IMG/VR virus record: IMGVR_UViG_3300027859_000890
Location: 62,001 to 126,000 of that record
DNA from: a virus
Direction: 5' to 3' (one strand)
DNA length: 64,000 bases
The first letter of the stretch is position 1. Every line of letters begins with the position of its first letter. The notes under the pieces were generated by a model. The model was given only the letters and a program-made list of their open reading frames with translations, had not been told where the DNA came from and did no database searches. This document shows positions 57,047 to 64,000 of the stretch, in pieces. The translations under genes and the position numbers were made by a program.

Positions 57047-57324
57047 TGCAAGATAGCCCAATAAACACACTCCAACAGTTGATGACAATCACAATGGAAG
57101 AGTGTGGCGAACTTACCCAGAGATGTAGTAAAATTATGCGTAAGTTTGAAACTTTAGACTTGATAACTGATGAACAACGTGTTAAACTAGTTGAAGAAAT
57201 GGGTGATGTATTTTGTATGATGGAACTTATGGTTGAACACGGTATTACAGACTGGATTGAACTACAAGAACGTGCAGACTATAAAGTCGAAAAATTAAAA
57301 ATGTGGAGTACACTAATAAAATGA
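57046..57324 (+). CDS. MazG-like pyrophosphohydrolase, short form
   Basis: 92 residues: MEECGELTQRCSKIMRKF (Glu18, 19, 22) and VEEMGDVFCMMELM (Glu51, Asp54), the four-carboxylate metal site of MazG-fold enzymes. It overlaps the clamp-loader gene by 4 bases, as replication-associated nucleotide clean-up genes often do. Confidence 0.75.
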   Translation: MQDSPINTLQQLMTITMEECGELTQRCSKIMRKFETLDLITDEQRVKLVEEMGDVFCMMELMVEHGITDWIELQERADYKVEKLKMWSTLIK

Positions 57325-58235
57325 AAGAACTATGGGTAGAAAAATATCGTCCAAAGACAGTGGATGGTTATGTATTTAGAGATGATGCACAACGCAATCA
57401 AGTAAAAACTTGGATAAAAGATAAAACTATTCCACATTTACTATTCAGCGGCAATGCAGGTATTGGTAAAACAACACTTGCAAAATTGTTATTTAATGAA
57501 TTAGATACAAACCCATTAGATATATTAGAAATAAATGCAAGTCGTACAAATTCAGTAGATGATGTGCGTGATAAGATTGTTGCATTTGTGCAGATGATTC
57601 CGTTTGGTGACTTCAAAGTTGTATTGCTAGATGAGGCTGATTATTTGTCGCCAAACGCACAGGCAGCACTACGTGGTGTTATGGAAGAATATCACAGCAC
57701 AGCAAGATTTATTTTGACTTGTAACTATCCAAACAGAATTATTCCAGCGATACACAGTAGATGTCAAGGCTTTCATATTGCAAAAATTGATCAAACAGAG
57801 TTTACTGCTAGAGTTGCAGAAATACTAATTACAGAAGGCGTAACTCCAGACTTAGATGTGCTAGACACATATGTAAAAGCAACGTATCCAGATTTACGTA
57901 AATGCATAAATATGGTACAGATGAATTCAGTCGAGGGGAAATTAGTTTCACCACAAGAAGGGGACACTGGCGAAAGTGATTGGAAACTGGATATGGTGGA
58001 ACTGTTCAAAGCAGGTAAAATACACGATGCACGTAAATTGTTGTGTGGTACTGTGAGAGCAGAAGAAATGGAGGAAATATATCGCTGGCTGTATGATAAT
58101 ATTGAATTGTTCGGAACAGATGAACAACAAGATCAAGCAGTGCTAATTATTAAGCAAGGTTTGGTAGATCATACATTGGTAGTAGATCCAGAAATAAACT
58201 TAGCGGCTACATTAATTAGACTAGGAGCCTTATGA
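57321..58235 (+). CDS. Clamp-loader large subunit (T4 gp44-like)
   Basis: 304 residues. [14 protein letters not shown] at the start is the RFC/gp44 signature; Walker [10 protein letters not shown] at 44-52, Walker B DEAD at 104-107, and SRCQGF (146-151) the SRC motif for the neighbouring subunit. It loads the sliding clamp gp45, which in T4 also activates late transcription. The ATG at 57321 overlaps the previous TGA. The gp62 and gp45 partners are not in this window. Confidence 0.93.
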   Translation: MKELWVEKYRPKTVDGYVFRDDAQRNQVKTWIKDKTIPHLLFSGNAGIGKTTLAKLLFNELDTNPLDILEINASRTNSVDDVRDKIVAFVQMIPFGDFKVVLLDEADYLSPNAQAALRGVMEEYHSTARFILTCNYPNRIIPAIHSRCQGFHIAKIDQTEFTARVAEILITEGVTPDLDVLDTYVKATYPDLRKCINMVQMNSVEGKLVSPQEGDTGESDWKLDMVELFKAGKIHDARKLLCGTVRAEEMEEIYRWLYDNIELFGTDEQQDQAVLIIKQGLVDHTLVVDPEINLAATLIRLGAL

Positions 58236-58573
58236 CATATGTAGTAAATGATCAATGTATCAAGTGCAAACATATGGATTGTGTAGAAGTGTGCCCCGTA
58301 GATTGTTTCTATGAAGGGGAAAATATGCTTGTGATTAATCCAATTGAATGTATTGATTGCGGTGTATGTGAACCTGAATGTCCTGCAGATGCAATTCGTC
58401 CTGATACAGCGCCGGGTATGGAACAGTGGGTTGAATTTAATCAAAAGTATGCAGACATATGGCCTGTTATTACTGAAATGCGTCCAGAAGATGTTCCAGA
58501 AGATGCAAAGGAATGGCACGGCGTAGAAAACAAAATACAATATTTTAGTGAAGAACCAGGAAAAGGAGATTAG
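58232..58573 (+). CDS. fdxA: FdxA-type ferredoxin (7Fe/8Fe)
   Basis: 113 residues. [17 protein letters not shown] (Cys9, 12, 17, 21, 25) and [12 protein letters not shown] (Cys40, 43, 46, 50) are the cluster ligands of FdxA ferredoxins; the sequence [17 protein letters not shown] and the C-terminal extension ending GKGD are typical of alphaproteobacterial FdxA, which points to the host. It carries electrons in the cytoplasm and could reduce the phage radical SAM enzymes. It is ATGA-coupled to the clamp loader. Confidence 0.92.
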   Translation: MTYVVNDQCIKCKHMDCVEVCPVDCFYEGENMLVINPIECIDCGVCEPECPADAIRPDTAPGMEQWVEFNQKYADIWPVITEMRPEDVPEDAKEWHGVENKIQYFSEEPGKGD

Positions 58574-58575
58574 TA

Positions 58576-58695
58576 ATGGAAACAATTTTAATGTTAGAAT
58601 TTTATATTTGGCACGGAGTGCTTATGACTGCTGTTGTTGGCGGTAGTTTTGTTGCAGGATTTTATACTGCAAAAAGGAGACAAGATGCTAAGTAA
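58576..58695 (+). CDS. Small membrane protein, 39 aa
   Basis: ATG at 58576 two bases after the ferredoxin stop: METILMLEFYIWHGVLMTAV then GGSFVAGFYTAKRRQ. One membrane helix with a basic end. GGAGAT upstream is the ribosome site. Overlaps the next gene. Confidence 0.5.
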   Translation: METILMLEFYIWHGVLMTAVVGGSFVAGFYTAKRRQDAK

Positions 58696-58894
58696 AAAAT
58701 GTAGATTACATTTAGAAGAGGTAGGCGAAACTGGCCTACAACATATGGGTAAAGCACTCTTAGTTGCACTTAAATTACAGTTACTAGTACCTGTGGTTAT
58801 TATACACAGTGTAGCACCTAGATACTTTACTAAAACAGCAACCAACGTTATGCGGAGTATATTAAATGAGCGAACACAAGAGTCTGATAAATGA
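58685..58894 (+). CDS. DUF6356-like membrane protein, 69 aa
   Basis: The pattern VGETGLQHMGKALLVALKLQ then HSVAPRYFTKTAT fits DUF6356 (H/GET-x-x-x-H-...-H-x-x-x-P-x-x-F-x-x-TAS), small membrane proteins of bacteria and phages, from memory. Start at 58685 after AGGAGAC. Function unknown. Confidence 0.6.
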   Translation: MLSKKCRLHLEEVGETGLQHMGKALLVALKLQLLVPVVIIHSVAPRYFTKTATNVMRSILNERTQESDK

Positions 58895-59048
58895 TTTAGT
58901 AAGAATTAATGTTCTAGAAGAAGAAATAGAATATTACAAAAGTTTACTACAACCTCACGATACAGGACATATTCATACTACAATAGGATTCCTAAGTCAA
59001 AGACTATCAAATTTAAAAGGAGAATTAGCTGAATGGCCGTTCGCTTAG
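58866..59048 (+). CDS. Small coiled-coil protein, 60 aa
   Basis: Heptads run through INDLVRINVLEEEIEYYKSL; a second helix FLSQRLSNLKGELAEW follows. Overlaps the 58685 gene and thyX. Not recognised. Confidence 0.55.
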   Translation: MSEHKSLINDLVRINVLEEEIEYYKSLLQPHDTGHIHTTIGFLSQRLSNLKGELAEWPFA

Positions 59049-59725
59049 TAAGTTACACACAGCCCACAGATGAGTGGAAAGAAGAAGGACTGGAAAACGT
59101 ACAGGACTTAATTGCATTTTGTGCTAAAGTTTCTAATCCTGCTGCACAAATCAACAAAGAAACCAGTGAACGTTTGATAAAATATCTAATCAAGCATCAA
59201 CATTGGTCTCCATTAGAAATGGCAAATGCTGTTTTAGAAATAGACACTACTCGTGATATTGCACATCAAATTGTAAGACATAGAAGTTTTGCATTTCAAG
59301 AATTTAGTCAGCGTTATGCACAACCTGGAGAAATGGGCGAAGTATTTGTAACAAGTGAAGCACGTCTACAAGACAATAAAAATAGACAAAATAGTATTGA
59401 ACTAGATTTAGGTGAAGAAGGCAATGCTGAACTTGTTGTAAAATGGGAAGAAATGCAACAAGATGTTTGTTTTGCTGCTGGTCGTGCATATGAATGGGCT
59501 ATTAACAATGGCATTGCAAAAGAAGTTGCAAGAAAAGTATTACCAGAAGGTTTAACTAAAACTAGATTATATATGAATGGTACAATACGTAGTTGGGTCC
59601 ATTATATTGAACTACGTAGTGCAAATGGCACACAAAAGGAACATATGGAAATAGCAAAAGCGTGTGCAGAAGTTATTGCAGAAATCTTTCCATTAGCTAA
59701 AAATATTGATGCCGCCGACCATTGA
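59033..59725 (+). CDS. thyX: Flavin-dependent thymidylate synthase
   Basis: 230 residues of usual ThyX length. The ThyX motif RHRSFAFQEFSQRY is at 82-95; further conserved Arg/His in TKTRLYMNGTIRSWVHYI. Makes dTMP from dUMP with FAD and methylene-tetrahydrofolate, supplying an AT-rich genome. It overlaps the previous gene by 16 bases. Confidence 0.95.
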   Translation: MAVRLVSYTQPTDEWKEEGLENVQDLIAFCAKVSNPAAQINKETSERLIKYLIKHQHWSPLEMANAVLEIDTTRDIAHQIVRHRSFAFQEFSQRYAQPGEMGEVFVTSEARLQDNKNRQNSIELDLGEEGNAELVVKWEEMQQDVCFAAGRAYEWAINNGIAKEVARKVLPEGLTKTRLYMNGTIRSWVHYIELRSANGTQKEHMEIAKACAEVIAEIFPLAKNIDAADH

Positions 59726-59987
59726 AACTGATATTCACTTTACAGAACGTTTTGCCTGGTGGCCTGTGCGTAGTACGTTTAGTAAAAAACGTATTTGGTT
59801 AAAAAAGTTTTGGTGTGGCGAAATATTTTTTGACGCTATGGGTAGACCGCCAATAAAAGGACAATCCTGGAAATTACTGTATACAGAAAATGAATATCTA
59901 ATGTATTTGTTACGTCAAGATAAACCGGAAGTTCAAGGTGAATGGAAACCAAAATATCCTAGGCCTTGGCCACCTCACTATTGGTAA
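59709..59987 (+). CDS. Tryptophan-rich hypothetical protein, 92 aa
   Basis: Starts MPPTIETDIHFTERFAWWPV and ends KPKYPRPWPPHYW. Nine or more Trp in 92 residues. Not recognised; a capsid- or membrane-surface protein is as likely as anything. The ATG directly follows a TTG that extends the frame by one codon. Confidence 0.55.
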   Translation: MPPTIETDIHFTERFAWWPVRSTFSKKRIWLKKFWCGEIFFDAMGRPPIKGQSWKLLYTENEYLMYLLRQDKPEVQGEWKPKYPRPWPPHYW

Positions 59988-60175
59988 AATATCTGTATAA
60001 CGATCGTTGGCGTAAACGATACGCTTTATTACCAAAGTTTGCCAAGAATGGCGATATACTTTGGTTAGTACATTATTATGAATACATACAATATTACGAC
60101 TGGCCTCCGCTAAAAGTTAGAAATAAAACAATTTATACGGATGCAGAAGGCATTGTTGCTATGCTAAAAACATAG
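59966..60175 (+). CDS. Small aromatic-rich protein, 69 aa, TTG start
   Basis: The frame has TTG starts at 59966 or 59981; no ATG. Aromatic-rich (WLVHYYEYIQYYDWPP) like its neighbour, suggesting the two are related or interact. The last codons form the stem of the terminator at 60155. Confidence 0.5.
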   Translation: MATSLLVKYLYNDRWRKRYALLPKFAKNGDILWLVHYYEYIQYYDWPPLKVRNKTIYTDAEGIVAMLKT

Positions 60176-60184
60176 CAACTTTTG
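60155..60184 (+). terminator. Intrinsic terminator between convergent genes
   Basis: GTTGCTATG (60155-60163), loop CTAAAAA, CATAGCAAC (60171-60179): a perfect 9-bp stem followed by TTTTG. It ends the plus-strand run. CATAGCAA can also pair with TTGTTATG at 60182-60189, so two stems compete across the phoH stop codon. Confidence 0.7.
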
Positions 60185-60904
60185 TTATGCTATATCGCCG
60201 TAAATTTCTAATACTTCTTTTACAGCTTCGTGTCTTTCAATATCTCCTTGTTTGAAACTACATACGTCAATGTGTTTGGTGTCTTTTTGTTGTAACTGTT
60301 CGACAAAATCTATTAGCCCATTGTCTTTCAACCTATCTGCTTGCGCTAGATCACCGGTTACTACCATTTTGCTTTCTGAGCCAATTCTTGTAAGTAACAT
60401 TTTCATTTGATTTGGAGTAGCATTTTGCATTTCATCAGCAATAATATATGCGTTTTTAAATGTTCGTCCACGCATATATGCAAGAGGTGAAATTTCTATT
60501 ACACCTTCTCTTATCATACCTTCAATTTCGCCTGCATAGAAATACTCTCTAAATACATCAAAAATAGGTCTTGTCCACGGTGCCATTTTTTCTTCCAGTG
60601 TGCCTGGTAAGAATCCTAGATCCTCATCAGCACTTACTGCTGGTCTTGTAACAATAATTTTATCAACATCATTTTGTAGAAAACTTTTTACTGCGGCTTG
60701 ACACGCTAGTAGTGTTTTACCTGTACCCGCAGGACCAATGCCGAATACAATGCTTTTTTCATCATTCATCAGTGATAGCACATAATTTTCTTGGTTTCTG
60801 TTACGGGGGATAATGTCAATACTTTTGTTCTTTTTTGGAAGATAGTTGTTAAATTTTACAACATTGTTGCTTGCTTGCCTTTTGGCTTTAGCTTTTGCAC
60901 CCAT
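60185..60904 (-). CDS. phoH: PhoH-like P-loop ATPase
   Basis: 239 residues from the ATG at 60904, preferred over an upstream start at 60940 because AAGGAGA sits 7 bases before it. Walker A GPAGTGKT at 57-64; IIADEMQN is Walker B; VVTGDLAQ follows (sensor-like). A basic N-terminus (GAKAKAKRQ). PhoH is a marker of marine phages and possibly an RNA helicase or stress ATPase; a link to phosphate starvation is not shown here. Convergent with the 59966 gene. Confidence 0.92.
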   Translation of the reverse strand: MGAKAKAKRQASNNVVKFNNYLPKKNKSIDIIPRNRNQENYVLSLMNDEKSIVFGIGPAGTGKTLLACQAAVKSFLQNDVDKIIVTRPAVSADEDLGFLPGTLEEKMAPWTRPIFDVFREYFYAGEIEGMIREGVIEISPLAYMRGRTFKNAYIIADEMQNATPNQMKMLLTRIGSESKMVVTGDLAQADRLKDNGLIDFVEQLQQKDTKHIDVCSFKQGDIERHEAVKEVLEIYGDIA

Positions 60905-60940
60905 ATAATGTCTCCTTTTTATGGAAGCAGATGAGACCAC

Positions 60941-60954
60941 GCAGGTCCCCCTGC
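60941..60954 (-). other. Hairpin in the phoH leader region
   Basis: GCAGG, loop TCCC, CCTGC: a 5-bp G+C-rich stem 37 bases before the phoH ATG on the minus strand. No T run follows, so it is not an obvious terminator. The 147-base gap 60905-61051 also holds the late motif of the 61052 gene; nothing else was seen. Confidence 0.4.
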
Positions 60955-61024
60955 AATTGTATTTACATTGATCACCAAATCATTAAGTGCGTGTTGAATT
61001 CTAAACAGGTTAGATTAGTATTAT

Positions 61025-61032
61025 GATAAATA
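61025..61032 (+). promoter_or_regulatory. Late promoter core for the 61052 operon
   Basis: GATAAATA, 19 bases before the ATG at 61052, with CGAGGA as ribosome site. Confidence 0.6.
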
Positions 61033-61051
61033 TACTAAAGCGAGGACTACT

Positions 61052-61555
61052 ATGGCTGTTTTAGATACTTTAGACGTAATACAAAATTTACAAACTATTC
61101 ACGAAAACGATAAAGCTTTTACAATTTTAAAAGATTTCGAAAGAGTAATAGATAGTTTAGGTTTATATGTTTTTGAAAATTGGAGCGAAGGCGAACTAGC
61201 AGCAGGTCCAAAAATTGAAAGACATTGGGTAACTTGTTCATTTATGTGGCCACGCAAAGATATGCCAGATCCAGCAGGTGGTAAAATTTTGCTTGATTAT
61301 GGTTGTAAAATTAATTTTGAAAAAACACATATTATAAAAGCACGACAAATACGCAAGCCAGGAGACATACGTCCAGGTACAAAAAAAGGTAAACTAGACA
61401 AAGTGCCAGTTTGGGTAGTAGAAATCAAAATGCCAAAAAGTTTGATATTAGATATCTACAGTGGCGATAAAGATTTGTATGATAAAGAAGAGCAACCGAG
61501 TGCAGAAACAGTGCAACCTGCTCCTACACAAGAAGAAGTACCAGGAGCAGTATAA
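61052..61555 (+). CDS. Probable virion protein, 167 aa
   Basis: Ordered N-terminal 140 residues (FERVIDSLGLYVFENWSEGE; KILLDYGCKINFEKTHII) and a Pro/Glu/Gln-rich C-terminus. The kind is frequent in T4-like marine phages; the exact role is not known to me. A late promoter supports a structural function. Confidence 0.6.
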   Translation: MAVLDTLDVIQNLQTIHENDKAFTILKDFERVIDSLGLYVFENWSEGELAAGPKIERHWVTCSFMWPRKDMPDPAGGKILLDYGCKINFEKTHIIKARQIRKPGDIRPGTKKGKLDKVPVWVVEIKMPKSLILDIYSGDKDLYDKEEQPSAETVQPAPTQEEVPGAV

Positions 61556-62250
61556 TGGGTTTGAGAAATGGAGACTTGCGTGATCTATTAAATCCGGTTT
61601 TTGAAATAGATAATTTTAAAAGTAAAATGGGTGATGACGAAGATGTTGTTGTAGTAAGTTTTAGTGTAAGCGAAGCTGCCGCAGCAAAAGATTTAGTAGA
61701 ATTTATTGAAAAATCATACGATTTTGTTTTAGACGCAGACTCTACTGTAAGTGAACTAGATAATGGCACTTACAAAGTTTTTGTAGAAATGGAAAGAAAC
61801 ACAAGTGTAAATGAAAACATTGTATCAATGCTGTATGGTATTGGTGAACTTTCAGCTACAGAATCTTTTAAATTTAGATACTACAAAAACTTCAGCAGTT
61901 ATGATGCAACTATCGATAATTTGCAAGAAATAGTACCAATTGATGCAAGAACATATAGTTTAACTGTAATGGAAAATGCAGAAACATTCTTTTCAAGTTT
62001 AGCAGGGCAAGTAGACTTTATAGGCGAAAATATTATTATAAAAAAGGTATATGCTGATCCAATAGCATTTACTATCAAAGATTTTAATAAAACAGAAGAT
62101 GTGCAAATCAATGAAAAAATAAACATAGAAGCATATCCTGAAATATTGTTTTTAACTAAATACCTTGGAGACTACAATGTTACCAAATACGGTGACAAAA
62201 CGTTAACACTGGAAAACAATGGACATACACTCGTGGTCGAAAGACTATAA
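61555..62250 (+). CDS. Probable virion protein, 231 aa
   Basis: Alternating strands and helices (DVVVVSFSVSEAAAAKDLVE; GDYNVTKYGDKTLTLENNGH). No domain recognised. TAATG-coupled to the previous late gene, so probably structural or assembly. The small Cys-rich gene at 62219 begins inside its 3' end. Confidence 0.6.
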   Translation: MGLRNGDLRDLLNPVFEIDNFKSKMGDDEDVVVVSFSVSEAAAAKDLVEFIEKSYDFVLDADSTVSELDNGTYKVFVEMERNTSVNENIVSMLYGIGELSATESFKFRYYKNFSSYDATIDNLQEIVPIDARTYSLTVMENAETFFSSLAGQVDFIGENIIIKKVYADPIAFTIKDFNKTEDVQINEKINIEAYPEILFLTKYLGDYNVTKYGDKTLTLENNGHTLVVERL

Positions 62251-62392
62251 CGGAACATATTGTAAAAACTGCGGACACCCTGGACATTGTGGTGTACCTA
62301 ATTATGCTTCACCAAATACAATAATAAAATTATGTGAATCTTGCAGTTGTGAAGCCTGCACCCCGGAAGTAAAGGAAACTAAAAATGGCTAA
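62219..62392 (+). CDS. Small cysteine-rich zinc-binding protein, 57 aa
   Basis: ATG at 62219, overlapping the previous gene by 32 bases and the endolysin by 8. Contains YCKNCGHPGHC and LCESCSCEACTP: at least seven cysteines in two clusters, a zinc-ribbon pattern. Not recognised as a named family. Cysteine spacing argues strongly against chance. Confidence 0.6.
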   Translation: MDIHSWSKDYNGTYCKNCGHPGHCGVPNYASPNTIIKLCESCSCEACTPEVKETKNG

Positions 62393-63248
62393 AGAAGATT
62401 TTGATTTTGATTTTGAACCGTGGATGGCAGAAGAACTAATCCATAGAAGTGATTGGGAAGATTGGTATGAAGCAATGCTTGAAATACTGCCGTTGTGGGA
62501 TGTCAATACAATACCAAGAGTTGCAGGATTTATTGCACAATGTGGACACGAATCAGGTGGTTTCAGAGTGCTAAGTGAAAACTTGAATTACAGTGCAAAA
62601 GCACTAAATGTTATATTTCCAAAATATTTTAGAAAGGCAGGTAGAGATGCTAACGAATATCATAGACAACCTGAAAAAATTGCTAACGTCATTTACGCAA
62701 ACAGAATGGACAACGGTGATACAGATTCCGGTGACGGGTGGACATTCCGTGGTGGCGGCATTCTTCAACTCACCGGTAGATACAACTACACAGAATTCGC
62801 AGAAGATGTAGAAATGACACCAGAAGAAGCAGTAGATTATGTGCGTACCAAAAAAGGTGCATTAGATAGTGCTTGCTGGTTCTGGGATGAAAACAATATT
62901 AACAAACACTGTGATAATATGGACATTATAAAAATGACCAAACGTATCAACGGAGGTACTATTGGACTAGAAGATCGTAAAAAACATTGGGCACACGCAT
63001 TAGATGTTTTAGGCGGTGATATGGAAATAGAACCAGAAGAAGAAAAAGAACTTAACACTAACCAAACAATACGTCAAGGTTCACGTGGTCCATTAGTAGC
63101 AGAAGTACAAGAAAGACTTGATATTTCACCTGCTGATGGTATTTTTGGACCTGGTACTGCACGTATTGTTAAAGAGTGGCAAAGTGCAAATGGTCTTGTT
63201 GCAGACGGTATTGTAGGACCAAATACACTGGGAAAGTTATTAGGGTAG
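62385..63248 (+). CDS. GH19 chitinase-like endolysin with peptidoglycan-binding domain
   Basis: 287 residues. The GH19 catalytic domain spans about 30-205: catalytic Glu56 in AQCGHESGGF, later FRGGGILQLTGR and TKRINGGTIGL. The C-terminal 70 residues are a PG_binding_1 domain (RQGSRGPLVAEVQERL, DGIFGPGT). GH19 phage enzymes cut glycan strands at lysis. No signal peptide, so a holin is needed and was not identified nearby. It begins the lysis cassette. Confidence 0.9.
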   Translation: MAKEDFDFDFEPWMAEELIHRSDWEDWYEAMLEILPLWDVNTIPRVAGFIAQCGHESGGFRVLSENLNYSAKALNVIFPKYFRKAGRDANEYHRQPEKIANVIYANRMDNGDTDSGDGWTFRGGGILQLTGRYNYTEFAEDVEMTPEEAVDYVRTKKGALDSACWFWDENNINKHCDNMDIIKMTKRINGGTIGLEDRKKHWAHALDVLGGDMEIEPEEEKELNTNQTIRQGSRGPLVAEVQERLDISPADGIFGPGTARIVKEWQSANGLVADGIVGPNTLGKLLG

Positions 63249-63259
63249 GTGGTAAAGGT

Positions 63260-63748
63260 ATGGGCTTGAAACTAGCAGCAGTAATGTTTTTAGTTATGTG
63301 TGCTATGGGCGGCATAGGTTATTGGTATTATAATGACACACAAGCCCGTATTGCAATACTAAATGAAAACAACGCAAAATTAGAAATAGCAGTTGAAACA
63401 AACGAGCAAGCACTTGAAAGTTTACAAGCAGACTATGCAAGTGCTCAAAACGAAATATCTAGTTTAAATAATGCTTATACTGCTATACGTAGACAAAATC
63501 AAAAATTAGCAGATAAATTACAAGAAATCGATTTGACAGCAGCAGCCATAGCAAATGCAGATGGTATAGAACGTGCAGTAAATAGAGGCACAGAAAATGC
63601 TGGTAGATGCTTTGAATTATTGTCGGGGGCAGAACTCAATGAAAAAGAAAGGACAGCAAAAAATGACATCGCTTTTAACAAAGAGTGTCCTTGGCTTTAC
63701 GATACTTATAAGTCTCGCGGCCTGCTCGACGAAGCCACAGCAGATTGA
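63260..63748 (+). CDS. Inner-membrane spanin-like protein
   Basis: 162 residues from the ATG at 63260 (GGTAAAGG before it). One N-terminal membrane anchor at about 5-23 (LAAVMFLVMCAMGGIGYWY), then a long periplasmic coiled coil (LNENNAKLEIAVETNEQALE and onward) and two cysteines: the layout of a Rz-type i-spanin, right after the endolysin. The o-spanin candidate is nested in another frame from 63663. Confidence 0.7.
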   Translation: MGLKLAAVMFLVMCAMGGIGYWYYNDTQARIAILNENNAKLEIAVETNEQALESLQADYASAQNEISSLNNAYTAIRRQNQKLADKLQEIDLTAAAIANADGIERAVNRGTENAGRCFELLSGAELNEKERTAKNDIAFNKECPWLYDTYKSRGLLDEATAD

Positions 63749-64000
63749 AGTAAGCTCTAAACCAATTGAAAAACCAACACTACAGTTGCCTCCAGTTGAC
63801 GAACTTAATATGCGTAAAGTAGAATGGATAGTAATTAACGAAGGTAATGTAGACGCAGTAATTAATAAACTTGAAACAGAAGGACAAGCCTTTGCATTAT
63901 ATGCACTTACAGGAGATGGGTACGGAAATTTAGGTTTGAACTTTTCAGATATACGTGCATTAGTGCAACAGCAACAAGCAATAATAGCAGCGTATGAAGG
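63663..64000 (+). CDS. Nested o-spanin-like lipoprotein (runs off the window)
   Basis: ATG at 63663 inside the i-spanin gene, in another frame. MTSLLTKSVLGFTILISLAA then Cys21 gives a signal peptide with lipobox LAAC, so the product should be an outer-membrane lipoprotein: a Rz1-like partner. A proline-bearing linker (KPTLQLPPVDE) follows, then a longer domain (WIVINEGNVDAVINKLETEG) that continues past base 64000. It is longer than classic Rz1. Confidence 0.7.
   Translation, partial: MTSLLTKSVLGFTILISLAACSTKPQQIEVSSKPIEKPTLQLPPVDELNMRKVEWIVINEGNVDAVINKLETEGQAFALYALTGDGYGNLGLNFSDIRALVQQQQAIIAAYE

Noticed and set aside
60941-60954. Terminator in the phoH leader
   Set aside because: The stem is only 5 bp and no T run follows on either strand.
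1-64000. CRISPR array, insertion sequence, integrase or prophage attachment site
   Set aside because: No spaced repeats, transposase motifs, terminal inverted repeats or recombinase genes were seen; the window reads as continuous lytic-type phage sequence.

Overview
The window is a 64 kb piece of a tailed-phage genome. It looks like a marine T4-superfamily myovirus (contractile tail) of an alphaproteobacterium, quite possibly SAR11-like. Evidence seen in the sequence: AT-rich DNA; tightly packed genes with ATGA, TTGA or TAATG overlaps; nearly all genes on one strand; T4-type late promoter motifs (TATAAATA); a gp44-type clamp loader; PhoH, ThyX, MazG-like, ClpP, IscA/HesB-type and GroES-like genes; and very large tail-fibre genes. 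The host guess is inference, resting mainly on a phage-encoded FdxA-type ferredoxin that reads like alphaproteobacterial FdxA. No integrase, transposase, rRNA or CRISPR array was seen. The head, baseplate and main polymerase genes must lie outside this window.

Layout. 1-1005: two minus-strand genes, one cut by the window edge. 1072-7341: small early-type genes, including an AbrB-like protein, a full-length translation factor IF-1, an HEXXH protein and a DNA methyltransferase preceded by a possible nuclease. 7316-13207: an N-twitch radical SAM enzyme, ClpP, a 2OG-oxygenase-like protein, a glycine-zipper secreted protein and a cobalamin-type radical SAM enzyme. 13217-13633: five tRNA genes (Ser, Glu, Trp, Gly, Cys). 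14101-18055: five proteins, three of which begin with a peptide like the T4 capsid-targeting/gp21 cleavage signal. 18073-28628: one unbroken operon with a glycosyltransferase-like gene, six radical SAM genes and two SGNH-type genes. 28667-36179: QueD, a kinase-like protein, a nucleotidylyltransferase, a glycosyltransferase, a phosphoesterase, the UV endonuclease UvsE and a third SGNH protein. 36485-53983: an Fe-S carrier, then the tail-fibre/adhesin block, including one protein that carries a HAD nucleotidase domain. 53993-60175: replication and nucleotide metabolism. 60185-60904: phoH on the minus strand. 61052-64000: two virion-type genes, then the lysis cassette (GH19 endolysin, i-spanin, nested o-spanin).

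Regulation. Fifteen sigma70-like promoters with a spacer of exactly 17 bp can be read by eye in front of operons. A second set of ATAAATA late motifs precedes virion and other genes. In six cases the start codon lies only 4-6 bases after the promoter core, which predicts leaderless mRNAs. TTG starts are common.

How the genes may work together: the radical SAM operon would need iron-sulfur clusters, electrons and cysteine. The same window supplies an A-type Fe-S carrier, a ferredoxin and a tRNA-Cys. The glycosyltransferase-like and SGNH neighbours suggest a surface-glycan or glycoconjugate modification pathway. This operon is the best candidate for an undescribed system; its substrate cannot be read from the sequence.
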